This document shows positions 35,061 through 44,100 of a DNA stretch of 64,000 nucleotides, in pieces. How positions within the stretch are numbered: position 1 is the stretch's first letter; every line of letters begins with the position of its first letter. The translations under genes were made by a program, and so were the position numbers. The stretch covers positions 124,001-188,000 of the forward strand of contig JAKPPV010000024.1 in NCBI GenBank assembly GCA_029547145.1. The letters are read 5' to 3'. The notes beneath the pieces are model-generated. The model saw only the letters and a list, made by a program, of their open reading frames with translations. It had not been told where the DNA came from and did not search any database. This DNA comes from Methanobacteriota archaeon (GTDB lineage: Archaea; Halobacteriota; Methanomicrobia; Methanomicrobiales; Methanospirillaceae).

Positions 35061-36791
35061 GTGAGGGGTTCAGAGGAGATCGAACGGATCGGAGTGTTGC
35101 TGAGGGACCATCCGAAGGGATTGACGATCGAGGAGGTATCGCGCAAGCTGGGGGTGAACCGCGCAACAGCGGCGAAGTACCTCAACTCCATGGTCCTGTC
35201 GGGGCGCGCAGAGATGAGGGCGCTTGGACCGGCGAAACTCTTCTACCTCTCGAACCGCCTGCCGCTGATGAACCTGATGAGCCTCTCGTCCGACCTGATC
35301 CTCGTGATGGACGAGGAGCTCTTCATCCAGCACGTCAACAACACCCTGCTTGAATACTTCGGGTTCAGACAGAAGAACCTGAAGGGGCTCCGCCTCGATC
35401 AGACGTCTCTCTTTCCGTTCTTCTCCGACACGGGCCTTTTAGAGCACCTCCCGCTTGCACTGGAAGGCTATGACAGGGTCTTCGAACTGACCCTCGAACT
35501 GGGGGGACGCCCGACATACTTCCGTGCGAAGGTGCTCCCTCTCGTCTTCGAAGGGGGATCCCGGGGGGTCGGGTTGATACTGGAGGACGTCACGGAGGTC
35601 CGCAGGTACCAGATGGAGCTCGAAGAACGGGTCCGTGAACGAACCCAGGCACTCGAGCGGGCGAACGAGGCATTGCAACGGGAGATTATCGGTCATCAGC
35701 AGACCGAAGAGGCACTCGCCGCCAGTCGTCATTTCGTCGAGCAGATCCTCGAGACGACACCGAACCTGATCTATACCTACACGGTGGACCCGTTCAGGAT
35801 GCGGTATGCCAATGCGAACATAATGACAATCCTCGGATACACCACCGACCAGGTGATCGGCGATGGCCGATCCGACTTCATGGAACTGGTCCACCCCGAT
35901 GACAGACCGATACTCGAGGCCCACCTCTCCGAGATCACCGGGGTCACGGATGGTGATGTCAGGGAGATCGAGTACCGTGTCATGCATGCGGGCGGTCACT
36001 GGGTGACCCTCCGGTGCAGGGAGGTCGTTTTCGAACGAGGCGGGGAGGGAATCCCGTTCCAGGTGATCGGTACGGCCGAGGACGTGACGGAGCGGCGACG
36101 TGCCGAGGACGCGATCAGGAAGGCGAACCGGCAGCTCCTCCTGCTGAACAGCATCACGCGCCATGATATCCTGAACCAGCTGAACGTGCTGACCACCTCT
36201 CTTGGGCTCGCGAGGACCGACCCCTCCCCGGGTTCGCTCCTTGAGCATTTCGAACGCGAGGAGAGGGCCGTCGAGACGATCCGGCGGCAGATCACGTTCA
36301 CGCGTGATTACCAGAGCATCGGTGCCCAGCCACCCCAGTGGCAGGTCGTTCACGAGGTGATCGGGCGTGTCCTCTACGGGCTCGATCGGGAGGGGGTCGC
36401 GATCGAGACCGGTGGATGTCTCTGGGAGGTGTACGCCGACCTGCTGATCGAGAAGGTCTTCTTCAACCTGATCGACAATGCTCTGCGCCATGGTGGCGGG
36501 ATAACCAGGATCCGTTTCTCCTGCAGGGAGGAGGAACGCGGGCTTCTGATCGTCTGCGAGGATGATGGTGACGGTATTCCGGAGGAGGACAAGGAGCGGA
36601 TCTTCGACCGTGCCTACGGCAGGAACTCGGGGTACGGTCTGTTCCTGGTCAGGGAGATCCTGGGCATCACCGGGTTGTCGATCATGGAGACGGGAGTCCC
36701 CGGGGCGGGGGCGCGGTTCGAGATCCAGGTCCCTTCCGGACTCTACCGGGCGGCGCCTGAGACCGACTGTCGACCTCCTGAACCGGCCTGA
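35061..36791 (+). CDS. PAS-domain histidine kinase with N-terminal helix-turn-helix
   Basis: Residues 1-70 form a winged-helix-like module (LLRDHPKGLTIEEVSRKLGVNRATAAKYLNSM) next to a PAS-like domain (SLSSDLILVMDEELFIQHVN). A coiled coil follows (ELEERVRERTQALERANEAL), then a second PAS with PAC motif (FVEQILETTPNLIYTYTVD to VIGTAEDVTERRR), a HisKA-like helix with phosphoacceptor in SITRHDILNQLNVL and an ATPase domain with N-box NLIDNALRHGGG and G-box EDDGDGIPEED and YGLFLVREI. No membrane helices, so it is a cytoplasmic sensor. GTG 35061 is chosen because GGGGAGGT lies six bases before it. Confidence 0.88.
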   Translation: MRGSEEIERIGVLLRDHPKGLTIEEVSRKLGVNRATAAKYLNSMVLSGRAEMRALGPAKLFYLSNRLPLMNLMSLSSDLILVMDEELFIQHVNNTLLEYFGFRQKNLKGLRLDQTSLFPFFSDTGLLEHLPLALEGYDRVFELTLELGGRPTYFRAKVLPLVFEGGSRGVGLILEDVTEVRRYQMELEERVRERTQALERANEALQREIIGHQQTEEALAASRHFVEQILETTPNLIYTYTVDPFRMRYANANIMTILGYTTDQVIGDGRSDFMELVHPDDRPILEAHLSEITGVTDGDVREIEYRVMHAGGHWVTLRCREVVFERGGEGIPFQVIGTAEDVTERRRAEDAIRKANRQLLLLNSITRHDILNQLNVLTTSLGLARTDPSPGSLLEHFEREERAVETIRRQITFTRDYQSIGAQPPQWQVVHEVIGRVLYGLDREGVAIETGGCLWEVYADLLIEKVFFNLIDNALRHGGGITRIRFSCREEERGLLIVCEDDGDGIPEEDKERIFDRAYGRNSGYGLFLVREILGITGLSIMETGVPGAGARFEIQVPSGLYRAAPETDCRPPEPA

Positions 36792-36803
36792 TCCGTCACC
36801 CCT

Positions 36804-37397
36804 TCAGTCAAGGAGGGGTGCGGGGGGAAGGGGGATCTCAGCCCTGCCGGTCCTCCTGGCGAAGGTGTTCGTGAGAAAGGTATAGAAGAGCCGCTGGGGA
36901 CGGGGGTCATGACGGAACCGTTCCGGGTCGGCGGAGAAGGTCCGGTACACGTCGGGATACTCACGGGCCAAAAAGTCGCGGAAAGCCCTGCTCTCGAGCA
37001 TCGCATCCGCCGACTCTGACCCCGGGAGCCCGTGCAGAAGCTCATGCCAGCACCTGAGCCCGAGCACCTCGTCGGTCTCGTTTCCGAAGACGGCGACGGA
37101 GTACCGCGTACCGATACACCCCCCGGCAGCGCCTTCCACCGGGTAATCGGCCGACGAGAAGAGGACGAGGGTCTGGTCCCGGAGTGGAAAGGGGAAGTGA
37201 TGCCATTCATGCCAGATATACCAGTTCTCTCCCTCCTTCGGCGTTCCGATATGAAACGACCAGATGTTCGGAGGAACCCGGTCCAGGATCCGTTGAACCA
37301 CTTCCAGGGGGAGGGAACCTGGAACGAGGACCGTGACCCGGATCGGGAGGACCGGTCGCCCCCCCGTTCTGACCAGGCCGAATAGACGGTCGAGCAT
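36804..37397 (-). CDS. Putative zinc metallopeptidase-like protein (HELLH motif)
   Basis: I do not recognise the family of this 197-residue cytoplasmic protein. It contains CWHELLHGLPGS (about residues 117-128), an HExxH zinc-binding motif, preceded by a chain of strands (WSFHIGTPKEGENWYIWHEW, TLVLFSSADYPV, TRYSVAVFG). A D or E ligand downstream (LESRAFRDF) could complete a gluzincin-like or Abi/peptidase-like site. The gene is monocistronic with its own TATA box and is likely read as a leaderless mRNA. Activity is unproven. Confidence 0.6.
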   Translation of the reverse strand: MLDRLFGLVRTGGRPVLPIRVTVLVPGSLPLEVVQRILDRVPPNIWSFHIGTPKEGENWYIWHEWHHFPFPLRDQTLVLFSSADYPVEGAAGGCIGTRYSVAVFGNETDEVLGLRCWHELLHGLPGSESADAMLESRAFRDFLAREYPDVYRTFSADPERFRHDPRPQRLFYTFLTNTFARRTGRAEIPLPPAPLLD

Positions 37398-37707
37398 CCT
37401 TCAGCATGGTGCCGTGCGTGATAAATATCCTTGTATCCGGAAGGGACCCCCATCCCAAAACCGGGGCTCCGGGATTTCCCATCCTGCTCCCCCCCGGAGC
37501 AGGTGCAGCGTTTGAAATACTGCAGAAACTGTAATAATGGCAATTTTGGCGTCAAAATTCCCGGATCAGTAGTTTTTTCACATGAGATGCCGAACAGAAA
37601 ATAGCGGTCGATCGATGGATCCCAGCACCAGGGCAAGAACCGGAGACGGGTGTTCTTCCGGCGCTGGAGCACCAGTCGCGACCCCTTCCTGAATGAGGTG
37701 CGTATCG
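37398..37707. other. Intergenic region with promoter and a 7-bp inverted repeat
   Basis: GGATATTTATC on the minus strand (37420-37430) is placed 28 bases before the ATG of the leftward gene. Near 37542-37559 AATTTTG-GCGT-CAAAATT forms a perfect inverted repeat, followed by a T-run at about 37571-37576. It could be an operator for the rightward gene or a terminator-like hairpin. No RNA or gene otherwise. Confidence 0.5.
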
Positions 37708-38046
37708 GTGGTTTGGCTCAAGTGCATCCGTCCTCAGCGGACCTGCGGCGACGAGATCGTTCAGGAGACGGTCTTCGTCAACTCGAAGGACATTGACGCA
37801 TACACCATCCGTCATTCTGCGGGGATGTACTATCTGCTCTGCGGAAACATCGAACAACCGGACTACCTCACCGTGGGGGCCTTTCCGAGCGAGGAGGAGG
37901 CTGAACAGTGCGTTTCTGCCATCCTGGACTACACCGACTATTCCCTGCTGGACCCGAGGCAGATCGTCGAGGAGAACCGGCGCATCGTCGCCGGGACCTA
38001 CGAATCGATGGCAGAAGAGGCGCCCCTCGAGGTTCAGAGCGACTGA
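37708..38046 (+). CDS. Small conserved-looking protein of unknown function upstream of hypC
   Basis: The 112-residue protein has no recognised family. It starts VVWLKCIRPQRTCGDEIVQETVF and has FVNSKDIDAYTIRHSAGMYYLL, a GAFPSEEEAEQCVSAIL helix and an acidic tail. It has four cysteines. GTG 37708 is preferred because GAGGTG lies seven bases before it; an ATG at 37693 adds five residues. It precedes the hyp genes by 81 bases and could be co-regulated, but hypC has its own promoter. Confidence 0.55.
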   Translation: MVWLKCIRPQRTCGDEIVQETVFVNSKDIDAYTIRHSAGMYYLLCGNIEQPDYLTVGAFPSEEEAEQCVSAILDYTDYSLLDPRQIVEENRRIVAGTYESMAEEAPLEVQSD

Positions 38047-38087
38047 ATCGCCCGGATCTCTCCTCGAACCCTCGTCCCGATCACTGT

Positions 38088-38095
38088 GTTTATCC
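38088..38095 (+). promoter_or_regulatory. TATA box of the hypC-hypA-hypE operon
   Basis: GTTTATCC is centred about 36 bases before the hypC ATG, giving a short leader with the GGAG ribosome binding site. Confidence 0.45.
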
Positions 38096-38127
38096 GCTCC
38101 CGCGCGAAAACATCTTTGGAGACTGCC

Positions 38128-38358
38128 ATGTGCATCGCTGTGCCGGCTGAGGTGATCGAGATCCGGGACGGAAACGTCGGGCTTGTCGACTACGGCGAAC
38201 TCCGCCAGGAGGTGCGTCTCGACCTTGTCGATGTCGAGGTCGGAGATTTCGTCCTCGTGCATGTCGGGTACGCGATTCAGAAGCTCTCGAAGGAGGAGGC
38301 GCTCGAAACCAGAGCGGTCTTCCAGGAGCTCTATGCAGTCCTCGATCAGGAGGCGTGA
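38128..38358 (+). CDS. hypC: Hydrogenase maturation chaperone HypC
   Basis: The 76-residue protein starts MCIAVPAEVIEI; the cysteine after the initiator methionine carries the Fe(CN)2CO unit with HypD and contacts the large subunit of NiFe hydrogenases. The rest (VDYGELRQEVRLDLVDVEVGDFVLVHVGYAIQKLS) is typical HypC beta-barrel. ATG 38128 is fixed by that cysteine. HypA and HypE follow; HypB, HypD and HypF are not in this window. Confidence 0.96.
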   Translation: MCIAVPAEVIEIRDGNVGLVDYGELRQEVRLDLVDVEVGDFVLVHVGYAIQKLSKEEALETRAVFQELYAVLDQEA

Positions 38359-38367
38359 GGCGTCCGG

Positions 38368-38718
38368 ATGCACGAGTCCGGGATCGCCTACGATCTCTAT
38401 GCCACCGCGCGTCGGGCTGCGGTCGAGCATGGAGCAGACCGCGTCATCCGGGTCTCGGTCGAGTTCGGAGAACTCGCGATGGTGAACCCCGAGCAGGTCC
38501 GTTTTCTCTTCTCCGTGATGGTCGAGGAGGATCCGCTCTTTGCCGGGACCCTTCTCGAGATCGAGACGGTACCTCCGGTGATGACCTGTGACTGCGGGCA
38601 CTATTCAGGCACCGATCGCTATGTCTGCCCGGGGTGCGGAGGTCTTCCCAGGATGCTCCAGGGGCGCGAGGTCCTGGTCAGGAACATCGAGATCGACGTG
38701 AGAGACGGGGACGAGTGA
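38368..38718 (+). CDS. hypA: Hydrogenase nickel insertion protein HypA
   Basis: The 116-residue protein begins MHESGIAYDLYATA with the conserved nickel-binding H2-E3 and carries a zinc site of two C-x-C/C-x2-C pairs (CDCGHYSGTDRYVCPGCGG). It hands nickel to hydrogenase large subunits such as the F420-reducing, heterodisulfide-linked or membrane-bound enzymes of methanogens. It starts nine bases after hypC. Confidence 0.96.
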   Translation: MHESGIAYDLYATARRAAVEHGADRVIRVSVEFGELAMVNPEQVRFLFSVMVEEDPLFAGTLLEIETVPPVMTCDCGHYSGTDRYVCPGCGGLPRMLQGREVLVRNIEIDVRDGDE

Positions 38719-38746
38719 CGTTCAATTACAGGGGGGGTTTCAGTTG

Positions 38747-39742
38747 ATGAAGGTGGACCTGATGCATGGTGCAGGAGGCGAGGCGATGGGAGAGCTGATC
38801 TCCGTCATGACCCGGCTCACGCACACGAACGCGGGAGGGATCGGGCTCGAGGCCCTTGACGACGGCGCTGTCATTCCCATCAACGGGGCGAACGTCGTCT
38901 TCACAACCGATTCGCACGTGGTGCGCCCGCTCTTCTTTCCCGGCGGCGACATCGGCAGGATCGCCGTCGCTGGAACCGTGAACGATCTGGCCATGATGGG
39001 GGCCCGGCCGATTGCATTATCCTGCGGGGTGGTGATCGAGGAGGGGTTCGAGGTGGCGGACCTCGAGCGGATCGTGGCATCGATGGACGTGGCCCTCGGC
39101 GAGGCGGGTGCCGCCCTCGTCACCGGTGATACCAAGGTGGTCGAAAGGGGCTCGCTTGACGGTATCGTCATCAACACGGCGGGTGTCGGGGTGGCGGAGA
39201 CCGTCGTCCGCGACTCGGGCCTGGTCCCCGGTGACCGGATCATCGTCTCGGGGACGCTCGGCGACCATGGGTTGGCCCTCCTCGCATTCCGGGAGGGCTT
39301 CGATCTCGGCGATCAGCTTTGGTCGGATGTCGCTCCGGTCTGGCCGCTTGTCGAGCGTGCCCTTGCTGCCGGTACCATCCACGCGATGAAGGATCCGACA
39401 CGGGGGGGGTTTGCCAGTGCGATCAACGAGATGGCGGCGAAGTCCGGGGTCCGGATCCTGATCGAGGAGGAGAGCCTGCCGATCCGGAGGTCGGTCCGTT
39501 CGGCAGCCGGTCTGCTCGGGATCGACCCGCTCCAGGTCGCAAACGAGGGCAAGGTCGTGATGGGAGTCCCGCCGGGTGAAGCGGATGCCGTCCTCTCCGC
39601 CCTCCGATCACATCCGCTGGGTGCGGATGCCGCGATCATCGGCACCGTGACCGAAGGGTCACGGGTGGTGATGGCGACCGCTGCAGGCGGGGAGCGGTTC
39701 ATCGAGACCCCTCTCGGCGACCCGGTCCCTCGGGTATGTTAG
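38747..39742 (+). CDS. hypE: Hydrogenase maturation protein HypE
   Basis: HypE dehydrates the carbamoyl group on its C-terminal cysteine to a thiocyanate that becomes the active-site cyanide. The 331-residue PurM-like protein has MHGAGGEAMGEL, VVFTTDSHVVRPLFFPGGDIG, AMKDPTRGGFASAINEMA and the terminal PRVC. The ATG at 38747 follows GGGGGGT; a TTG just before it is in frame but less likely. Its last seven bases overlap the start of pyrC. Confidence 0.96.
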   Translation: MKVDLMHGAGGEAMGELISVMTRLTHTNAGGIGLEALDDGAVIPINGANVVFTTDSHVVRPLFFPGGDIGRIAVAGTVNDLAMMGARPIALSCGVVIEEGFEVADLERIVASMDVALGEAGAALVTGDTKVVERGSLDGIVINTAGVGVAETVVRDSGLVPGDRIIVSGTLGDHGLALLAFREGFDLGDQLWSDVAPVWPLVERALAAGTIHAMKDPTRGGFASAINEMAAKSGVRILIEEESLPIRRSVRSAAGLLGIDPLQVANEGKVVMGVPPGEADAVLSALRSHPLGADAAIIGTVTEGSRVVMATAAGGERFIETPLGDPVPRVC

Positions 39743-40992
39743 ACCTCGTCCTGGAACATGTCCGCCTTCCAGGGGGGCGATGCGTCGATATCGCCATCCA
39801 GGACGGGCTGGTTGTGCATGCCGGTGCTGTCCGCACCGCCGCCGCCAGGCTTGACTGTCGCAACTACCTTGTTCTGCCCGGTGCGATCGACATGCACGTG
39901 CACATGCGGGGCGGGACTCAGTCATACAAGGAGGACTGGGAGTCCGGTTCAAAGAGTGCGCTCGCAGGCGGAGTGACGGTCGTCGTGGATCAGCCGAACA
40001 CCGATCCGCCGCTCGACTCGGTGGAACGGTTCCACGCGCGGGTGGAGGAGGGGAGGCGGCGGAGCCTCTGCGGGTTCGCCATCAACGCCGCCGTCACGCC
40101 GGGATCGGACCTGGAGGGACTCCACCGGGCAGGTGCGATGGCCTTCGGCGAGACCTTCGTGGCGGCATCCAGTTACGGGGCGGCACTCGACGAGGAGGAA
40201 CTCGCGACGGCCCTCGGACGGATCAGGGCGCTCTCGGCATGCGCAACCCTCCACCTGGAGGAGCCATCTCCGGGAGTGCCCATGACCCTTGAGGAGCACG
40301 ATCGACTTCGCCCCCTTGAGGGAGAATGGCATGCACTCGAACGCGTGCTTTCGCTCGCCCCACCGTGCACCCGACTCCACTGCTGTCATCTCACGTCGCC
40401 GGAGGCGATAAGGCGCGCCCGTCTGGCCGGCGCGACGGTGGAGGTGACACCCCATCACCTCCTCCTGGACAGGAGCATGTTCGCCCCGGACGATGCCCGT
40501 GCTCGCGTGAATCCCCCGCTGCGCCATCCACTCGCCCGTGGAGCGCTCTGGGAGGCACTCAGGTTCGTCGACGCGGTGGCATCGGATCATGCCCCGCACA
40601 CCCCCGCAGAAAAGATGCGGCCCTTCTCCGATGCCCCGTCGGGCCTCCCCGGCATCGAGACGATGCTGCCCCTCCTTGTCGCCCGTGTCCGGAGCGGGGT
40701 ACTGTCACTCGGGCGTCTGATCGAACTTTCCGTCACCGGGCCGGCCCGCATCCTGGGGATTCCGCCCGCAGGCTTTGTCCCGGGAGATCGGGCGGACTTT
40801 GCCCTCTACCCCCAGGGTGAAACGGGGATCGATGCAGATAAGCTCCATTCCCGGTGCGGATGGACCCCTTACACAGGCATGGCGGCGGTCTTTCCCGAGC
40901 GGGTGATCATGAACGGTGAACTCGCGTACGACAGCGGAAGGTTCTGCGGAATCCCTGGACGATGGTACCCGGGAGAAGGCTTTATGGGGTGA
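39736..40992 (+). CDS. pyrC: Dihydroorotase
   Basis: The 418-residue amidohydrolase makes dihydroorotate from carbamoyl aspartate in pyrimidine synthesis. Metal ligands are in LPGAIDMHVHMRGG (H-x-H), then LHCCHLTS, VEVTPHHLLLD and SDHAPHTP. A carboxylated lysine is not evident at the usual place, but TFVAASSYGAAL occupies that region (type I archaeal forms vary). It overlaps hypE and so is part of the hyp operon. Confidence 0.9.
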   Translation: MLDLVLEHVRLPGGRCVDIAIQDGLVVHAGAVRTAAARLDCRNYLVLPGAIDMHVHMRGGTQSYKEDWESGSKSALAGGVTVVVDQPNTDPPLDSVERFHARVEEGRRRSLCGFAINAAVTPGSDLEGLHRAGAMAFGETFVAASSYGAALDEEELATALGRIRALSACATLHLEEPSPGVPMTLEEHDRLRPLEGEWHALERVLSLAPPCTRLHCCHLTSPEAIRRARLAGATVEVTPHHLLLDRSMFAPDDARARVNPPLRHPLARGALWEALRFVDAVASDHAPHTPAEKMRPFSDAPSGLPGIETMLPLLVARVRSGVLSLGRLIELSVTGPARILGIPPAGFVPGDRADFALYPQGETGIDADKLHSRCGWTPYTGMAAVFPERVIMNGELAYDSGRFCGIPGRWYPGEGFMG

Positions 40993-41207
40993 GAGCGAGA
41001 TTGTTGTTGCGCCGATACAGCGCTTCCATAGGTCCCCGGGTGATCGATTGGCAGGTGCCTGGATGTGATCCATGGGACAACCCGGTTGCGCGACAGGCGC
41101 TGCCCGGCAGGGTAAAAACCGGCGAGGGACGGCACCATGCCACCGATGAACCACGTTTGTTAATGCCGGGCAACATTCCCTTCAACGCTGAACAGGGAGC
41201 ATAGGCG

Positions 41208-41537
41208 ATGGATCTCTCCGGTGCCCTCTCGCCTCACCCCGACGGTTGTCTGATCGCACTGGAGGTGTCGCCGAATGCCCGTCGGAGCCGGTTCCCGGAC
41301 GGGTTCAATCCCTGGCGCCGCACGATCGGGTGTGCGATCACCGCTCCGCCCGTCGAGGGGCGGGCGAACCGCGCAGTGATCGAACTCGTCGCCGCAACCC
41401 TCGGGGTGAAGCGGGCACAGGTCGAGGTGATCTCCGGTGGAACCTCGAGCCTGAAGCGAATCCTCGTCCGGGGGAAGAGCCCCGGGGATCTGCTGCCTCT
41501 TCTCCGTATCCGGGATGACGATGAGGAGCAGCGATGA
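41208..41537 (+). CDS. DUF167 (YggU-like) protein
   Basis: The 109-residue protein shows the family motif CAITAPPVEGRANRAVIELVAATLGVKRAQVEVISGGTSSLKRI, which covers most of the domain. YggU-type proteins are ubiquitous with no known reaction. Its stop overlaps the start of the U32 peptidase gene by four bases, so the two are co-translated. The gap of about 215 bases before it contains no gene. Confidence 0.9.
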   Translation: MDLSGALSPHPDGCLIALEVSPNARRSRFPDGFNPWRRTIGCAITAPPVEGRANRAVIELVAATLGVKRAQVEVISGGTSSLKRILVRGKSPGDLLPLLRIRDDDEEQR

Positions 41538-44068
41538 TGCGCCGCGTGCCCGAGTTGCTTGCACCCGCCGGAACCCCCGAGGCACTCGAGGCTGCCTGTA
41601 CTGCCGGGGCGGACGCCGTCTACCTGGGTGCATCCAGGTTCAGCGCCCGCGCGACGGCGGGGTTCGACGAGAAGGCACTGGTGGCGGCGATCGATTTCGC
41701 TCATTCCCGCGATGTGCGGGTCTATGTCGCGCTCAACACCCTGATCGCCGAGGAGGAGCTCCCATCGGTGGCCGACGAGCTCGTTACGGTCTATTCTGCC
41801 GGTGCCGATGCACTGCTCGTGCAGGATCCGGGGGTCGCCTCGCTGGCGAGAGAGCTTGTACCCGCGCTACCTCTCCATGCTTCGACCCAGATGACGATCC
41901 ATTCCTCCGATGGTGCCAGGGCGGCGATGGATATGGGGTGCTCCCGCGTGGTGCTCGCACGGGAGCTCTCTCTTCCGGAGATCGAGGCGATCGCTGCCGA
42001 GGTACCAGGGATCGAACTGGAGGTCTTCGCGCACGGAGCGCTCTGCTATGGCTGGTCGGGACAGTGCCTCTTCTCCTCGGCGATCGGCGGAAGAAGTGGA
42101 AACCGCGGGCGGTGCGCGCAGCCCTGCCGCAAGCCGTACCGTCTTCTGGTCGGAAAGTCCGATCGATGGGGCCGGATCACCTCCCCGCGAGTGGTACCGC
42201 TCGCGGACCGCTACCTCCTCTCGCCTCGTGACCTCTGGACGTACCCCGAGATTGAACGGCTCGTGCGGGCCCCGATTGCGACACTCAAGATCGAGGGGCG
42301 TCTCCGCCCCCCCGGGTACGTGTCCACCGTGGTCGGCGCCTACCGGCGGGCGCTCGACCTCGCTGCCGGGGGTGCGTTCGTCCCCGACCCCTCGACGATC
42401 GAGGCGCTGGCCCTCGCATACAACCGGGGTTTCACCCTGGGGCGTCTCTTTGGCGAGACCGGAGATACCCTGATGGGGCGCGACCGCCCCGGGCCCCGGG
42501 GTGTGCGAGTCGGCACGGTGGTGAACACCGACGGGGCAGGCAGGATAAGGGTCCGCCTAGAAGGGACGGTGCAGCTGAGGACGGGGGACGGACTGGTCGT
42601 TGCACCCCGAGGTCGACCGGAGGGGGATATCGGGGCCGTACTGAAGCAGAGTCCGGGGGGGTCTCTTTTCGATCTATCGCTGGGAACCCGTGTCCCCCGG
42701 GGGACTCCCGTCTATCTCACGGGCCGGGCAGGCACCAGGCCACCCGGAGAGGGTCATCTCGTGGAGATCGCACTCTCGCTTGAGATCGACGGGGCCGGCC
42801 GACCCACCTTTGAGGGGACGATTCGGCGCCGGCGCGGACAGGCAGTCCGGTTCGCGGGCTCTGGAGAACCATTTTCCCCCGCCCGCTCCCGCCCCCTCGA
42901 TGCAGAGACCCTCGAGGCTCACCTCCGTCGCACGGGTGGCACACCGTACCGATTCGGACCGATCGGTATCGTGATACGCGGCGAACACTTTGCGCCGGCG
43001 GCGATGCTGAACGGACTGCGCCGCCAGGTGCTCGCTGCCGCTGCCGACGCCCTCATACGCAGTGGGCGACCCGGCCCGGACGCACTCCGGGCGGTGACCG
43101 GGCACCACGCCGAGCTCCGGCTGCTGGCGACTGAGATGGCGGCAGATCGTCCGACCCACCCTCCCCGCCTCCGGCTGATCGTCGACTCCGTCGAGGCGGC
43201 ACGCGAGGCCTCCAAGCATCGGGCCGACGAGGTCTGCCTGGAGGTTGTCGGGTCACCCGCATCGTCCTGCACCTGTTCCGCGATGGGAAGGGCCGAGGTT
43301 CTCGAAATGCTGGAAGACGGCGCCGATGCGTGTGGAACGATCCCGTTCCTCTGGAAATGGCCCAGGATCACGCGACAGGCCTTTCTCGACCAGGTCCGTT
43401 CCCCCCTCTCCGAGACGACGATCGCCGGAGTCCTCGTCGAAGGGCTGGGGGCAGCGGAAGCGGCCCGCAGAGCGATGCCCGGCATCCCCATCCATGGAGG
43501 ACAGGGGATCAACCTCTGGAACTCACGGGCTGCCCACCAGCTCGCCCCCCGGTTTGCCTCGTTCACCCTCTCACCAGAACTCTCCGAGGCGGAGATCCGG
43601 TCCGCGATCGGTGCGTGCCGCGCCCTCGGTATCCACGTGCCGTTCTCACTCCAGGTGCAGGGGAGCCTCGAGGTGCTGATTTCCGAGGATTGTGTGCTCT
43701 CGCTCGCCGGGTGTCCCGCCCCGGCGGGATCGAGGTACGTCCTCGAGGACGGCACGCACCGCCGCTTCCCGGTCCTTTTGGACCCGGGAGGACGGACGCG
43801 GATCCTGAACGCCCTCGAGACCTGCCTGGTCGATCAACTTCCGGCGATCACCCGCGCGGGGGTCGAGATCCTCACCCTGGATGCACGCAGACGGACGGCG
43901 GACTACACGGGAGAGATCACAAAGATCTATCGCCACGCGATCGGGGCCCTCTCCCTGCCCGGGCCCGAGCGGTCGGTACGCCTGGGTCTCCTGAAACAGC
44001 AGATCGTCCGGATCGCTGCCGGTGGGATCACCGCCGGCCCGTTCGTGAGCGGGAGACGGGAAGAGTAA
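41534..44068 (+). CDS. Large U32-family peptidase-like protein (with DUF3656)
   Basis: The 844-residue protein begins MMRRVPELLAPAGTPEALEAACTAGADAVYLG and has the U32 signature ELEVFAHGALCYGWSGQCLFSS followed by the cysteine cluster GRSGNRGRCAQPCRKPYRL, which probably binds iron-sulfur. The second half (about 380-840) is the DUF3656/collagenase-like long extension. Close relatives are ubiquinone UbiU/UbiV and tRNA/rRNA hydroxylation (RlhA, TrhP) enzymes, so an RNA hydroxylation role is as likely as proteolysis. It precedes tpiA by 32 bases. Confidence 0.9.
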   Translation: MMRRVPELLAPAGTPEALEAACTAGADAVYLGASRFSARATAGFDEKALVAAIDFAHSRDVRVYVALNTLIAEEELPSVADELVTVYSAGADALLVQDPGVASLARELVPALPLHASTQMTIHSSDGARAAMDMGCSRVVLARELSLPEIEAIAAEVPGIELEVFAHGALCYGWSGQCLFSSAIGGRSGNRGRCAQPCRKPYRLLVGKSDRWGRITSPRVVPLADRYLLSPRDLWTYPEIERLVRAPIATLKIEGRLRPPGYVSTVVGAYRRALDLAAGGAFVPDPSTIEALALAYNRGFTLGRLFGETGDTLMGRDRPGPRGVRVGTVVNTDGAGRIRVRLEGTVQLRTGDGLVVAPRGRPEGDIGAVLKQSPGGSLFDLSLGTRVPRGTPVYLTGRAGTRPPGEGHLVEIALSLEIDGAGRPTFEGTIRRRRGQAVRFAGSGEPFSPARSRPLDAETLEAHLRRTGGTPYRFGPIGIVIRGEHFAPAAMLNGLRRQVLAAAADALIRSGRPGPDALRAVTGHHAELRLLATEMAADRPTHPPRLRLIVDSVEAAREASKHRADEVCLEVVGSPASSCTCSAMGRAEVLEMLEDGADACGTIPFLWKWPRITRQAFLDQVRSPLSETTIAGVLVEGLGAAEAARRAMPGIPIHGGQGINLWNSRAAHQLAPRFASFTLSPELSEAEIRSAIGACRALGIHVPFSLQVQGSLEVLISEDCVLSLAGCPAPAGSRYVLEDGTHRRFPVLLDPGGRTRILNALETCLVDQLPAITRAGVEILTLDARRRTADYTGEITKIYRHAIGALSLPGPERSVRLGLLKQQIVRIAAGGITAGPFVSGRREE

Positions 44069-44100
44069 CTGTTATTGCCCGGATCGGAGCACGGTAACCC

